This document shows, piece after piece, positions 43,144 to 52,055 of a stretch of DNA of 64,000 nt. The translations under genes were made by a program, and so were the position numbers. This DNA is from RFSX01 sp964495785 (GTDB lineage Bacteria > Bacteroidota > Bacteroidia > Chitinophagales > Saprospiraceae): assembly GCA_964495785.1 (NCBI GenBank), contig CAZBXL010000002.1, positions 1-64,000 of the forward strand. Direction: 5' to 3'. Under the pieces are notes generated by a model. That model ran no database searches, had not been told where the DNA came from, and worked only from the letters and a program-made list of their open reading frames with translations. Position 1 is the stretch's first letter. Every line of letters starts with the position of its first letter.

Positions 43144-44244
43144 TCAATGGACACTTTTATACCAATCAGAATGCGCCTCCTCCTCAGAACCTAACTGTAC
43201 GATAGCTCCTATCTCCGGTGTGCAGACTTTGATATCCTCATCACTGATAGAATCTACAAACTGTTCTACAGGCTCTCTCCATGGATGCATAGCCAATGTG
43301 AATCCTCCCCAATGAATGGGTATCACAACTTTTGATTGACTATCTATCGCTGCCTGTGCACTTTCGTTTGGAAACATATGATTATCTCTCCACAGTTCGT
43401 TGTATTGTCCGCATTCTGAAAAACACCAATCAAACGGACCATACTGCTCCCCTATTTTTTTAAACTCTTCATCATATCCTCCATCTCCAGTGAAGTACAT
43501 AGCTACAGATGAAGATCGAATTATCCAACCTCCCCATAGTCCAAGATTTCTATCAGAGAATCTTCTACCGGAGTAATGTTTAGATGGGGTAAATATAAAT
43601 TCTAAATTGCTAACATTTACACGTTCATACCAATCTAATTCTGTAATCTTATCTGCAGCGACCCCCCATTTCTTGAGATGTCTTCCTATACCCAGTGGGC
43701 CATAAAAATGCCTGACTTTAGACGTCAATTTCTTAATGCTTCTATAATCTAAATGATCATAATGGTCGTGAGTTAGGAGCACAAAGTCAATATCAGGTAA
43801 TTGATCCATCACATCTGGTATACCATCTGAAAATCTCTTATTTTTCTTAGGCAACATAGGCGTCACGTCATCACCAAACATAGGGTCTACAGCGATAGTC
43901 AATCCGTCAACTCTGAATAGTAAAGTCGAGTGACCATACCAGATAAATTGTGGTTTATCTCCATTGAGAAAATTATCTTTATCAAAGCTGACTACTTCAA
44001 TATTGTCTTTAGGACGAAGGGCGTGTCGATTGTTTTTTCTCTCACGCATCAGCTCAGGTAATTTTTTCAATGACATGAGAACATAAGACCGATTTAGATT
44101 TCTAAAAAGTCCTTTCTTAAAGTTTGGGGATTGCTCTAATCTATGCCTCTCCTCTGAGCTTATAAGACCACCAAATACTGGATGATATCTTACATAAAGT
44201 AATAAGGTGACTGCCGATACTACAGAACAGAGAATGACAATCAT
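43144..44244 (-). CDS. MBL-fold metallo-hydrolase (NAPE-PLD/UlaG-like)
   Basis: The 366-residue protein has an N-terminal membrane anchor (VILCSVVSAVTLLLYVRY) and a metallo-beta-lactamase fold with QFIWYGHSTLLFRVDG, DPMFGDDVTPM, the zinc motif LTHDHYDHLDY, MYFTGDGGYDEEF and VIPIHWGGFTLAMHPW. This resembles the N-acyl-phosphatidylethanolamine phospholipase D-like branch, so phospholipid-related hydrolysis is possible, though other MBL activities cannot be excluded. It stands 50 bp downstream of the MauE/DoxX-like gene on the same strand. Confidence 0.85.
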   Translation of the reverse strand: MIVILCSVVSAVTLLLYVRYHPVFGGLISSEERHRLEQSPNFKKGLFRNLNRSYVLMSLKKLPELMRERKNNRHALRPKDNIEVVSFDKDNFLNGDKPQFIWYGHSTLLFRVDGLTIAVDPMFGDDVTPMLPKKNKRFSDGIPDVMDQLPDIDFVLLTHDHYDHLDYRSIKKLTSKVRHFYGPLGIGRHLKKWGVAADKITELDWYERVNVSNLEFIFTPSKHYSGRRFSDRNLGLWGGWIIRSSSVAMYFTGDGGYDEEFKKIGEQYGPFDWCFSECGQYNELWRDNHMFPNESAQAAIDSQSKVVIPIHWGGFTLAMHPWREPVEQFVDSISDEDIKVCTPEIGAIVQLGSEEEAHSDWYKSVH

Positions 44245-44294
44245 AGTCCTTAATTTCTTATAATAATTGGTCGTGCAATATTGATGCTACACCA

Positions 44295-45845
44295 CTATAG
44301 GCCATACTCTTTAGCCACAGATTCAAAGTCAGGTAACTTATTAATATGCCACTTATCTAAAATCTTTCCATCCTTCCATAGAACAACTCCTGGATTAGAT
44401 CTTACGATAGTCTTCAGTAGTATATCATCAGCCATACCATAGTCAAGCTCCAGCCCTGTCACTTTATCGAATTCTTTGATGACTTCAGGATCTGATTTAC
44501 CTATAGCCATTCTTACAGTAAGCCCTTTAGCTTTTGCTGCATCAGTAAATGGCTTGAGTATATCAATGTGCTTACTCAAGTAGTCCTTATCAAAGTTTTG
44601 GTCAATGACAGTAACTTCCTTATCCTCTACTCTATCCAAAGTCCTGATGATTTGTTCTTTTTCGACTTTCATATCATTGTCCATGACCTGAACCGTATCT
44701 ATAAGGTAGATAGAATCTTTGATCATTTCTGTTCTCCTTTTAGGATCACCTTTGAGTTGGTAGTTAACTATTAAAAAGTGAGCTTCTTCACTATATACAA
44801 TATCATCACTTATATCATTACCTCTTAGATCTGTCACTTCAAATTCACTGATCTTTGTCGGTTCTATAGTAGGCTCGCCTTTGATTTGGTCTACGACTTT
44901 AAATTTGTCCTTGCTATATTTCGTAGAATAATTAGTGAGATAATCATCATAAGGAATTGTAAGCTGCTCCCCTGTGCTTAGGCTCTCTATCTTCCAAGCT
45001 GTTATTTGAACTGCTGCCATCGCTTCCTCTTCTTGCTCTCTTACTTGTCTAATATCAGCACCTTTCTTGAAGGGTCTAAAATCATTTTTAGGAATATCCC
45101 ACACAAAATTTGAAAGACAATAGAACAACAATCCTACGGTCGTCAGCGTCACTAATCCTGTACGTATAGGGGCATTAAAAAGCTGATGCATATCCTTGTG
45201 TCTGAATAAAAAATAAAATGCAGGGAAAAGTAAAAAGACATCTTTGAAAAATGAGGTCTTAGGGACCAACTTAATATAATCTCCAAAGCAACCACAATCC
45301 TGAACTTGCATGTTATTCTTATTGAATTCTGCCCATTGTCCAAACTGGAAAAAATTAACATCAGGCGGGACATATCCTGTCAAGTAAGTAAACCCAGTCA
45401 GTATCGTAAAAAATATAACCAATAGTAAAAACATCCAAGCGGTCAACTTACTCCTCATACCTAATATGAGCATAACTCCCAGAACAATTTCAAACACAAT
45501 CATACCAACTGAAAACCCTATAGCATACTTAGCTAAGAATGGAAACATCGGAGCTATAAAACTCATCCATGTCCCTTCGAAGGTCGTGTAAAAGGCATCA
45601 AAATATTGTTCCATCTTATAAGCTGTCCCTAATGGATCTACTGCTTTGACCAATCCTGAGAAGATAAACAAGACTCCACAGAAATTCTGTAGAAAAGTCA
45701 TAAGGATTGACTTATGTTTTTTAAATCCAAAGCCCAGTATCAAAGTCAATATGACTGCAGCAATGGCAATTCTTATAAGTAAAGTAGTCAGCGTCATAAT
45801 TATATCAGTTATTATTAATCTTAAGCCATCAAGCTTAATCCGCAT
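44295..45845 (-). CDS. MauE/DoxX-family redox-associated membrane protein
   Basis: The 516-residue frame starts with ATG at 45845; an ATG at 45797 (MTLTTLLIRIAIAAV) is an equally good start. The DoxX-like membrane domain shows FLQNFCGVLFIFSGLVKAVD, LGTAYKMEQYFDAF and four to five helices, with QDCGCFGDYIKL, the CGCFG motif of MauE-type proteins. The C-terminal 200 residues look thioredoxin-like or TlpA-like (LKPFTDAAKAKGLTVRMAIG; NPGVVLWKDGKILDKWHINK). Proteins of this set move electrons in thiol-disulfide exchange across the membrane. A -7 promoter box lies just upstream. Confidence 0.8.
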   Translation of the reverse strand: MRIKLDGLRLIITDIIMTLTTLLIRIAIAAVILTLILGFGFKKHKSILMTFLQNFCGVLFIFSGLVKAVDPLGTAYKMEQYFDAFYTTFEGTWMSFIAPMFPFLAKYAIGFSVGMIVFEIVLGVMLILGMRSKLTAWMFLLLVIFFTILTGFTYLTGYVPPDVNFFQFGQWAEFNKNNMQVQDCGCFGDYIKLVPKTSFFKDVFLLFPAFYFLFRHKDMHQLFNAPIRTGLVTLTTVGLLFYCLSNFVWDIPKNDFRPFKKGADIRQVREQEEEAMAAVQITAWKIESLSTGEQLTIPYDDYLTNYSTKYSKDKFKVVDQIKGEPTIEPTKISEFEVTDLRGNDISDDIVYSEEAHFLIVNYQLKGDPKRRTEMIKDSIYLIDTVQVMDNDMKVEKEQIIRTLDRVEDKEVTVIDQNFDKDYLSKHIDILKPFTDAAKAKGLTVRMAIGKSDPEVIKEFDKVTGLELDYGMADDILLKTIVRSNPGVVLWKDGKILDKWHINKLPDFESVAKEYGL

Positions 45846-45870
45846 ATTGCGGTAATTCTGTTATTTTTGG

Positions 45871-45878
45871 CAAATATA
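45871..45878 (-). promoter_or_regulatory. -7 promoter element (TATATTTG) for the MauE/DoxX gene
   Basis: TATATTTG on the minus strand matches TAnnTTTG, 25 bp before the ATG at 45845. No clear -33 box. Confidence 0.45.
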
Positions 45879-46026
45879 CATTATTGGTTTTCTAAATATA
45901 TAAAGCCTATTTAAGCTTATGCAAATATGGGCAATTTAAAAAATCAACTTCCTAATTGATTAACAATCAAAATCTAATAAGCTGTTAATAATAATACTTA
46001 TCATCTGTAATGTCCTGATCGCCATA

Positions 46027-46839
46027 TTGTTCAGGATGTTTCCTAAATATGATGTTAGAAATCTCCAAGCTATCATCATCAATTACTTGACTTGCTTCAC
46101 TATGGGGACACTTATCATAGGCCATCTTCCCTTCTCCATTGATACATTACACACAGCTTGGTTTCCCTATGCTCTCTTTTTGAGCTTTACATTCATAACT
46201 TTTTTTAATGTCAATGCCTTCACTGTACAGAAAGTGGGCATGGTCATCACGAGTATTTTTCAGAAGTTATCACTAGTCTTCTCCGTCATATTAGGGATCG
46301 CTTACTTTGGTGAGCCTGGAAGTTACTATAAGTACATTGGTATCATTCTTTCGATCATTGCCATAATATTGATTAGTATATCCGATAAGACATCTCCTGA
46401 AGTCATAGAAAAAATCAAGAAATATTGGTATTGGCCATTCATCGTATTAGTGGGCAGTGGGATTATCGAGATCATCTTGTTTTATATTCAAGAGACAGAA
46501 AAAGTCATTGATGCGGGATTGGATTTCGTCAGTACTTTATTCTTTTTGGCTGGATGCTGGGGCATTATGTTTATGCTATTTAAAAGAAAACTAAATTTTA
46601 GAAAACAAGATGTTGTAGCAGGTATCAGTTTAGGTATACCTAATTTCTTTTCTATCTATCTGATCATACTTGGATTAGATCAAGGATGGGATGGCTCAGT
46701 ATTGATACCTTTAAATAATCTTGGAACCATCGTCATTACAAGCATCGTAGGCATTATGTTATTCAAAGAAAAACTGATCAGAATCAATTATGTAGGACTG
46801 TTTTGTGCATTCGTGGCAGTCGTTCTTATATCTATATAA
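46027..46839 (+). CDS. EamA/DMT-family transporter
   Basis: The listed frame begins with TTG at 46027 (270 residues) and has nine evident membrane helices of the drug/metabolite transporter type (EamA), e.g. LQAIIINYLTCFTMGTLIIG, LVFSVILGIAYFGEPGSY and IGIILSIIAIILISI at the end of the first repeat, repeated near the C-terminus (LFKEKLIRINYVGLF). The frame is open upstream to a stop at 45961, and codons 45982-46026 read LLIIILIICNVLIAI, a proper first helix that family members have before FRMFPKYDV. That stretch contains ATA and CTG codons but no ATG, GTG or TTG, so the start may be non-standard. Substrate unknown. Confidence 0.8.
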   Translation: MFRMFPKYDVRNLQAIIINYLTCFTMGTLIIGHLPFSIDTLHTAWFPYALFLSFTFITFFNVNAFTVQKVGMVITSIFQKLSLVFSVILGIAYFGEPGSYYKYIGIILSIIAIILISISDKTSPEVIEKIKKYWYWPFIVLVGSGIIEIILFYIQETEKVIDAGLDFVSTLFFLAGCWGIMFMLFKRKLNFRKQDVVAGISLGIPNFFSIYLIILGLDQGWDGSVLIPLNNLGTIVITSIVGIMLFKEKLIRINYVGLFCAFVAVVLISI

Positions 46840-46852
46840 TCAAAGAAAAACA

Positions 46853-47512
46853 ATGTCTGAAAGCATAGATGGATATAAAACAATAGAGAAACAAAGTGAG
46901 AGTGAACACAAAGCTAAAGGCAGTAAATTTTTAGGCTACCTCTTACCTATGAAGCAAGAATCTGAACTGGCTGACATTCTAAAAAATATAAAATCTATGC
47001 ATCCCAAAGCTGGGCACCATTGTTACGCTTATAGACTGAAAGACACCAATGCATTCAGATATAATGATGATGGCGAACCATCAGGGACTGCAGGCAAACC
47101 CATCTACAATCAGATACTCAGTTCAGAATTAGTAGATGCTTGTTGTGTCGTTGTGAGGTACTGGGGAGGCACGAAGCTAGGAACATCAGGACTTATTTCA
47201 GCATACAAGGAAGGGGCTCGCTTAGCAATAGACGATGCCATTATTTTACAAAAGTATGAGCAAGCTCAATTGGACATTCACTTCGATTATGCTATCATGG
47301 GACAACTCATGGAGAGTATAAAAAAACTAAATATAGAGATCGTAGATAAGTCATTTGACAGTGATCCTAAGCTGACGATATCTACAAGAGCCTCTGAATT
47401 AACCACTGCAATTATCAAGATAAAAGCTGATCTACTGAATAGACCTACAGAGGATGTAAGCGATGATGATACTATTGATGGAATTCGGTTTGGAGACAAT
47501 AAAGATGATTAA
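46853..47512 (+). CDS. YigZ/IMPACT-family protein
   Basis: Read from the ATG at 46853, the protein has 219 residues; a 16-codon longer frame overlaps the transporter gene and was rejected. Signatures of the YigZ/UPF0029 family are EHKAKGSKFLGYLLPM, HPKAGHHCYAYRL, NDDGEPSGTAGKPIYNQI and VRYWGGTKLGTSGLISAYKE. In eukaryotes IMPACT binds translation factors; the bacterial role is uncertain. The gene begins 13 bp after the EamA stop and is probably co-transcribed. Confidence 0.9.
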   Translation: MSESIDGYKTIEKQSESEHKAKGSKFLGYLLPMKQESELADILKNIKSMHPKAGHHCYAYRLKDTNAFRYNDDGEPSGTAGKPIYNQILSSELVDACCVVVRYWGGTKLGTSGLISAYKEGARLAIDDAIILQKYEQAQLDIHFDYAIMGQLMESIKKLNIEIVDKSFDSDPKLTISTRASELTTAIIKIKADLLNRPTEDVSDDDTIDGIRFGDNKDD

Positions 47513-47546
47513 TCACATAAGTCTATTCTGATATTAAAGTACAATC

Positions 47547-49085
47547 TTATCTCCCTAAGACCCTGACTCTAAGTTCTATGAACTTATCTTTAACAAAAGA
47601 AAAATTAGAGTCTCTCAATGCCATATAAGTGATAATAATCGCAATAGGACCGAGGACTATATTAGATAACCAACCAGCTATGACGGGATCTATAGAATTA
47701 GAGGTTGTAAGTTTTTCTCCCATGAGATCAATGATAATAAATAACATAAAGAATATTATCGCAATCAATAATGGATACCCATACCCCCCCTTTCTGACTA
47801 TACTCCCTAAGGGAGCACCTATGAATAAAAAGATGATACAGATAAATGCCCAAGCATAGATCTGGTTATGTCGTAGAATACAGCGATTCATCCGAGCGGT
47901 GAGATTGAGGCTTTTAGTTTTGTTTTCTCTTATAAATCCATCCCTTTTATTAGACCTATACTTTGACGCTTTGATTATAGACTTAGCACTTAATGTATCA
48001 AATGTTTCAAGTAGACTTCTATATTCACTTAGGTCCTTATTTATGTATTGAATGGCGGGTTCTGATATAGACTTGATCGCATTTCTATTTCGCTTTTTGA
48101 CCTGATCATCTTGCTTATGTATGGCATCTTTGACTTGCTCAGGTAGTTCTGACTTGTCTTCCTTACTCACTTGCTCATACTCTTTGACCTCGAGCATATT
48201 TTCATAATTAATTACAATCTTTTCAGTTCCTACTTTCATTTGAGTCTTAAATGAATCTATCGTTGTCCTTAATTGGCTGGCATTAAGAAGATCGTGTTCT
48301 TTACGTGTGATACTAAAATTCTGCGCTTCCATCTCAAAGTCTGACATGTCAAAAACTTTAGTCCAAGATTCAAACTTCGTTCTTAGCAGAGGATATTTAT
48401 GTTTTGTCTTATCAGGCGTTTTCTCTACCATCTCACGGAACTGCTCTCCTTTGTCTAACTCCATGACAAATAAGTTATCTTCCTTCTCTGTGTACATTGA
48501 TCCAGACTCTGCTGTGAGAAGACTTAATTTAGATTTGTCACTACCGGTATGGTCATATATTATGACATCAGATATATCTGTTCCGTTAGATTCGATATCT
48601 CCAAGCCGAATAACGTAATTTCTAAAATCTTTACTAAAGACATCCTCTTCAAAACTCAGAGCCAACTTCTGACTCTTAATAGAATTAAGTCTCTCTAAGA
48701 AATTAAAATAAGCTCTTGGCTTGAGATAATTAGAGGCGAAAAGAGAAAACAATGCCGTCAGAACGGCAATCATAAATCCTCCCATGAGTATACGGACCAG
48801 AGATATCCCAGCAGACTTCATACTCGACAACTCATATCGCTCAGCAAGATTACCGAATACCATTACACTCGCTATTAGTATAGTTACGGGTACCGCCTTA
48901 GGTATAATGCTCACACCAAAGTAAAATAACAACTCCATAATAATCGGAAATGATACCCCCTTGCCTGCAATATCATCGATGTATTTCCATAGAAACTGCA
49001 TCAGTAGCACAAACTCTGCCACAAAGAATGCCATTAAGTATGGCGGGATAAAATCTAAAATTATGAGTTTGTCAATTTTTTTCAA
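47547..49085 (-). CDS. LptF/LptG-family lipopolysaccharide-export permease
   Basis: The 512-residue protein has the YjgP/YjgQ layout: N-terminal helices (ILDFIPPYLMAFFVAEFVLL, IPKAVPVTILIASVMVFGNL with the following ERYELSSMKSAGISLVRIL motif), a large periplasmic jellyroll (about 130-400) and three C-terminal helices (IYAWAFICIIFLFIGAPLGS, GYGYPLLIAIIFFMLFIII, LSNIVLGPIAIIITYMAL). It would form the membrane part of the Lpt ABC system that pulls lipopolysaccharide from the inner membrane. Bacteroidota often have this as scattered single genes. A charged segment (KEDKSELPEQVKDAIHKQDD) enlarges the periplasmic part. Confidence 0.9.
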   Translation of the reverse strand: MKKIDKLIILDFIPPYLMAFFVAEFVLLMQFLWKYIDDIAGKGVSFPIIMELLFYFGVSIIPKAVPVTILIASVMVFGNLAERYELSSMKSAGISLVRILMGGFMIAVLTALFSLFASNYLKPRAYFNFLERLNSIKSQKLALSFEEDVFSKDFRNYVIRLGDIESNGTDISDVIIYDHTGSDKSKLSLLTAESGSMYTEKEDNLFVMELDKGEQFREMVEKTPDKTKHKYPLLRTKFESWTKVFDMSDFEMEAQNFSITRKEHDLLNASQLRTTIDSFKTQMKVGTEKIVINYENMLEVKEYEQVSKEDKSELPEQVKDAIHKQDDQVKKRNRNAIKSISEPAIQYINKDLSEYRSLLETFDTLSAKSIIKASKYRSNKRDGFIRENKTKSLNLTARMNRCILRHNQIYAWAFICIIFLFIGAPLGSIVRKGGYGYPLLIAIIFFMLFIIIDLMGEKLTTSNSIDPVIAGWLSNIVLGPIAIIITYMALRDSNFSFVKDKFIELRVRVLGR

Positions 49086-49294
49086 GACTATAAATGTCTG
49101 ATATTCTGATGCTTATAAAATAATACTTCTAATCTGTAACAATATACACCCCACCGCCGTCAATCTTATATGAATCGCTATTAAAAGTAGAGAGCGTACA
49201 GAATCCCGAAGATATAGTTGTCACATCATAGAAACGATATGGATAGATAATTATATTTTGTAGATGAATAAAGAATTACTTATTAGATTCCAAC

Positions 49295-49795
49295 ATGCAG
49301 ATCAAAGAATTCAACATACTCGTACACAGACTAAAGGATAAGATGTATCGCATCGCCTACCGTGTGGTGAAAAATGATGAAGAAGCTCAGGATGTTGTAC
49401 AAGATACATTGGTCAAAATATGGAAGATTAAAGAGCGATTAGCAGATATAGAAAATGTAGACGCTTACTGTATGATGATAACTCGTAACATAGGTATTGA
49501 TAAAATCAGAAGCAGAAAAATGGAGACGACAGACATAAGTGAACAATACGACTTACAGTCAGGTGCAGCAGATCCTGAGAGACTCTCTATCGTAAGAGAT
49601 GAATTAAGAATTGTAAAATCTGTCATTGCAGAGTTACCTGAGACACATAGATCAGTATTAGAACTGAGAGACATAGAAGGATATTCTTACAAAGAAATAA
49701 GTGAGATGACAGGATATACCTTAGACAAGGTCAAAGTCTATCTCCATAGAGCAAGATTAAAATTGAGAGAACAATTAAATATTAAAGTCATATGA
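49295..49795 (+). CDS. ECF RNA polymerase sigma factor (second)
   Basis: The protein has 166 residues. Region 2: LVHRLKDKMYRIAYRVVKND then AQDVVQDTLVKIWKIKERL (about 8-50). Region 4: LPETHRSVLELRDIEGYSYK then ISEMTGYTLDKVKVYLHRAR (about 112-158). It is a standard ECF sigma factor heading an operon with an anti-sigma-like membrane protein (4-bp overlap) and a DUF4252 protein, a set recurring in Bacteroidota. It is distinct from the sigma factor at 11589-12095. Confidence 0.9.
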   Translation: MQIKEFNILVHRLKDKMYRIAYRVVKNDEEAQDVVQDTLVKIWKIKERLADIENVDAYCMMITRNIGIDKIRSRKMETTDISEQYDLQSGAADPERLSIVRDELRIVKSVIAELPETHRSVLELRDIEGYSYKEISEMTGYTLDKVKVYLHRARLKLREQLNIKVI

Positions 49796-50265
49796 AACCT
49801 ACAATAGATCATCTTCTGGAAAAATACTGGGATGGAATGACTACCCTGGATGAAGAAAAGCAATTGAAGGATTATTTTAATTCAGACCATGTTGATGATG
49901 CTCACAAGAGTTTATCACCACTGTTTGCATATTACAAGCACGAGTCTGAGGTGACGACTGATTTTGTACCAGACCTTAGTTTCACTAATGAGACCAGCAA
50001 ACCAAAAGTCAGATATTTAGTTCCTAAAATTATTGGAATCGCTGCTTCTCTTCTTCTTCTCTTTACCGTCACATACCAGCAATTTGATATGGACGAAAAG
50101 AGCTATAATAATAAATATACCGAAGTAGAAAATCCTGACGAAGCCTTAGCTATTGCCATAGAAGCATTAGGATTTTTAGGTAACAAGTATAACAAAGGAA
50201 CGACATCAGTTTCTAAGGGATTAAAGAACCTTGAAAAAACCGATGTGTTTACTTTAGACAATTAA
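49792..50265 (+). CDS. putative anti-sigma factor, single-pass membrane protein
   Basis: The 157-residue protein overlaps the sigma gene by 4 bp. The N-terminus (DHLLEKYWDGMTTLDEEKQL) resembles the short helical start of many Bacteroidota anti-sigma-like proteins. One membrane helix is at about 78-98 (VPKIIGIAASLLLLFTVTYQ), followed by a periplasmic tail with EVENPDEALAIAIEALGFL. No zinc motif. Anti-sigma role is inferred from position and topology. Confidence 0.65.
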   Translation: MKPTIDHLLEKYWDGMTTLDEEKQLKDYFNSDHVDDAHKSLSPLFAYYKHESEVTTDFVPDLSFTNETSKPKVRYLVPKIIGIAASLLLLFTVTYQQFDMDEKSYNNKYTEVENPDEALAIAIEALGFLGNKYNKGTTSVSKGLKNLEKTDVFTLDN

Positions 50266-50301
50266 ATAGATTAAAATTATATCAACATTTATATCAGAAT
50301 T

Positions 50302-50678
50302 ATGAGACATATAACCACATTACTAATCTTCCTTTTTGTGGGCTCTGCTTACGGCCAAGAAGATGCTATCACCAAGTACTTTAATCAGTACCGTGATGAC
50401 GATAGGTTTACCATGGTATCTATTAATAAAAAGATGTTTGAGCTCATCGCTAATGTTGCTGAAGAAGACGTAGACAATGAAGTATTAGAAATGATAAGCA
50501 AAATGGATGGACTGAAGATACTTACGACAGAAGATCAACCAAGAAGCTTCTACAAAGAAGCTATCTCTACACTTAACACTAAAGAGTACGAAGAGCTGAT
50601 GACTGTAAGAGATAAGGATCAAGACATCAGATTTATGGTCAAGGATAGTGATGGCGGTAAGATTGTAGATGAGTTACT
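50302..50678 (+). CDS. DUF4252 protein, 3' end lost in assembly gap
   Basis: About 125 residues are readable before the run of Ns: a signal peptide (MRHITTLLIFLFVGSAYG) and a DUF4252 body (ITKYFNQYRDDDRFTMVSIN, KKMFELIANVAEED, then MDGLKILTTEDQP). DUF4252 proteins are small secreted proteins usually encoded downstream of ECF sigma genes, as here (36 bp after the anti-sigma-like gene). The family is about 160-180 residues, so roughly 40-50 residues fall in or beyond the gap. Confidence 0.75.
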
Positions 50679-50778
50679 NNNNNNNNNNNNNNNNNNNNNN
50701 NNNNNNNNNNNNNNNNNNNNNNNNNNNNNNNNNNNNNNNNNNNNNNNNNNNNNNNNNNNNNNNNNNNNNNNNNNNNNN
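50679..50778. other. assembly gap (100 Ns)
   Basis: Exactly 100 N characters, the usual placeholder for a scaffold gap of unknown length. It interrupts the 3' ends of the convergent DUF4252 and lysA genes. Linkage across the gap depends on the scaffolding evidence. Confidence 0.95.
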
Positions 50779-51953
50779 TCATCAAATGTCTCACGTTTTC
50801 TTATTTCGTAATCTTTATTCTTATGCCATAGAACTTCTGCTGGTCTATATCGAGAATTATAGTTAGAGGCCATAGAGAAGCAATAGGCGCCTGCATTCTT
50901 AAAGAGCAAGAGATCGTCCTTTCTGACCTCAGCCATTTGTCTATCTGCGGCAAATGTATCAGTCTCACAAATATAACCTACGACAGAGTATATCTTCTTC
51001 TTACCATCTGGATTAGATAGGTTAATAATCTCATGATAAGCGTCATAGAACATCGGTCTGATTAAATGATTCATACCACTATCTACTCCTATGAAAGTTG
51101 TTGCAGTTGTTTGTTTAATCACATTGACCTTCACAACAAAATAGCCTGCATTACTCACCATATATTTTCCTGGCTCAAACTTCAGTTCTAAACTCTCTCC
51201 TCTTTCCTTACAGTAAGAGTTCCACACTGAACTAAACTCTTGACCAAACTCTTTGATATCAGTACTCAGACCTCCTTCCTTGTAAGCTACCTTAAATCCG
51301 CTCCCAAAGTCTACATACTTGATATTAGAGAACTGATCTACAACGCTAAGTATCAACTTAGCAGCAGCTATAAACACATTAGGGTCATAAATATCAGAAC
51401 CTGTATGCACATGTATACCTGCAACATTAATCTTAAAACTATCGACTATCGTCTTTATGTGAGGGACTTGGTGTATTGATATACCAAACTTAGATCCGAT
51501 ATGACCGACGGATATCTTTCGGTTGCCCCCTGCCATCATATGAGGATTGATACGGATGCAAATGGGTAAGTCAGGGTAAGTGGCCCCAAAATATTCTAGC
51601 ATCTCCAGATTATCAATATTAATATTAACGCCCATCGCTACGACAAGATCGTACTCCTCTTCAGATATATTGTTAGGTGTAAATATGATATCATCAGGTG
51701 CAAAACCTGCCAATAGGCCCATCTTAACTTCCTGCACAGATACGCAGTCAAGCCCTGAGCCCATACTATTAAATAATTTAAGTATTGATATATTAGACAA
51801 TGACTTAGTCGCGTAATGGACCTTCAGTTTATCGACATCGAAAGCACTCGTGAATCTCTCATAGTTTTCAATAATCTTATCACTATCGTAGACATAAAGG
51901 GGTGCTCCGTACTTATCTGCAAGATTATTAAAGTCAATTTCTGAATAGGCCAT
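50779..51953 (-). CDS. lysA: diaminopimelate decarboxylase, 3' end lost in assembly gap
   Basis: The last step of lysine synthesis, meso-diaminopimelate to lysine, is catalysed by this PLP enzyme. The 391 readable residues show the PLP-lysine motif VHYATKSLSN (Lys in ATKS), the glycine-rich phosphate loop VDFGSGFKV, HVHTGSDI, FEPGKYMVSNAGYFV and the CETDTFA active-site cysteine segment near the end, followed by AGAYCFSMASNYNSRYRPAE. The start is taken at 51953 (MAYSEIDFNNLADKYGAPLY). Only the last few residues after RKRETFD are missing. It is divergent from dnaG. Confidence 0.93.
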
Positions 51954-52007
51954 GGCCAGCATTATTTTGAATTATAAAAAACCATAAATTTATGATGATA
52001 TTGCAGA

Positions 52008-52022
52008 CTATTACAGTAATAG
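52008..52022. promoter_or_regulatory. 15-bp palindrome in the lysA/dnaG divergent spacer
   Basis: CTATTAC-A-GTAATAG is a perfect inverted repeat with one central base. A second, AT-only palindrome (CATAAATTTATG, 51983-51994) is near it. Both lie in the 100-bp spacer between divergent lysA and dnaG and could be a regulator site or chance in AT-rich DNA. Confidence 0.3.
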
Positions 52023-52055
52023 ATTCATAAATAACTCAATTATTATCACAATCTC

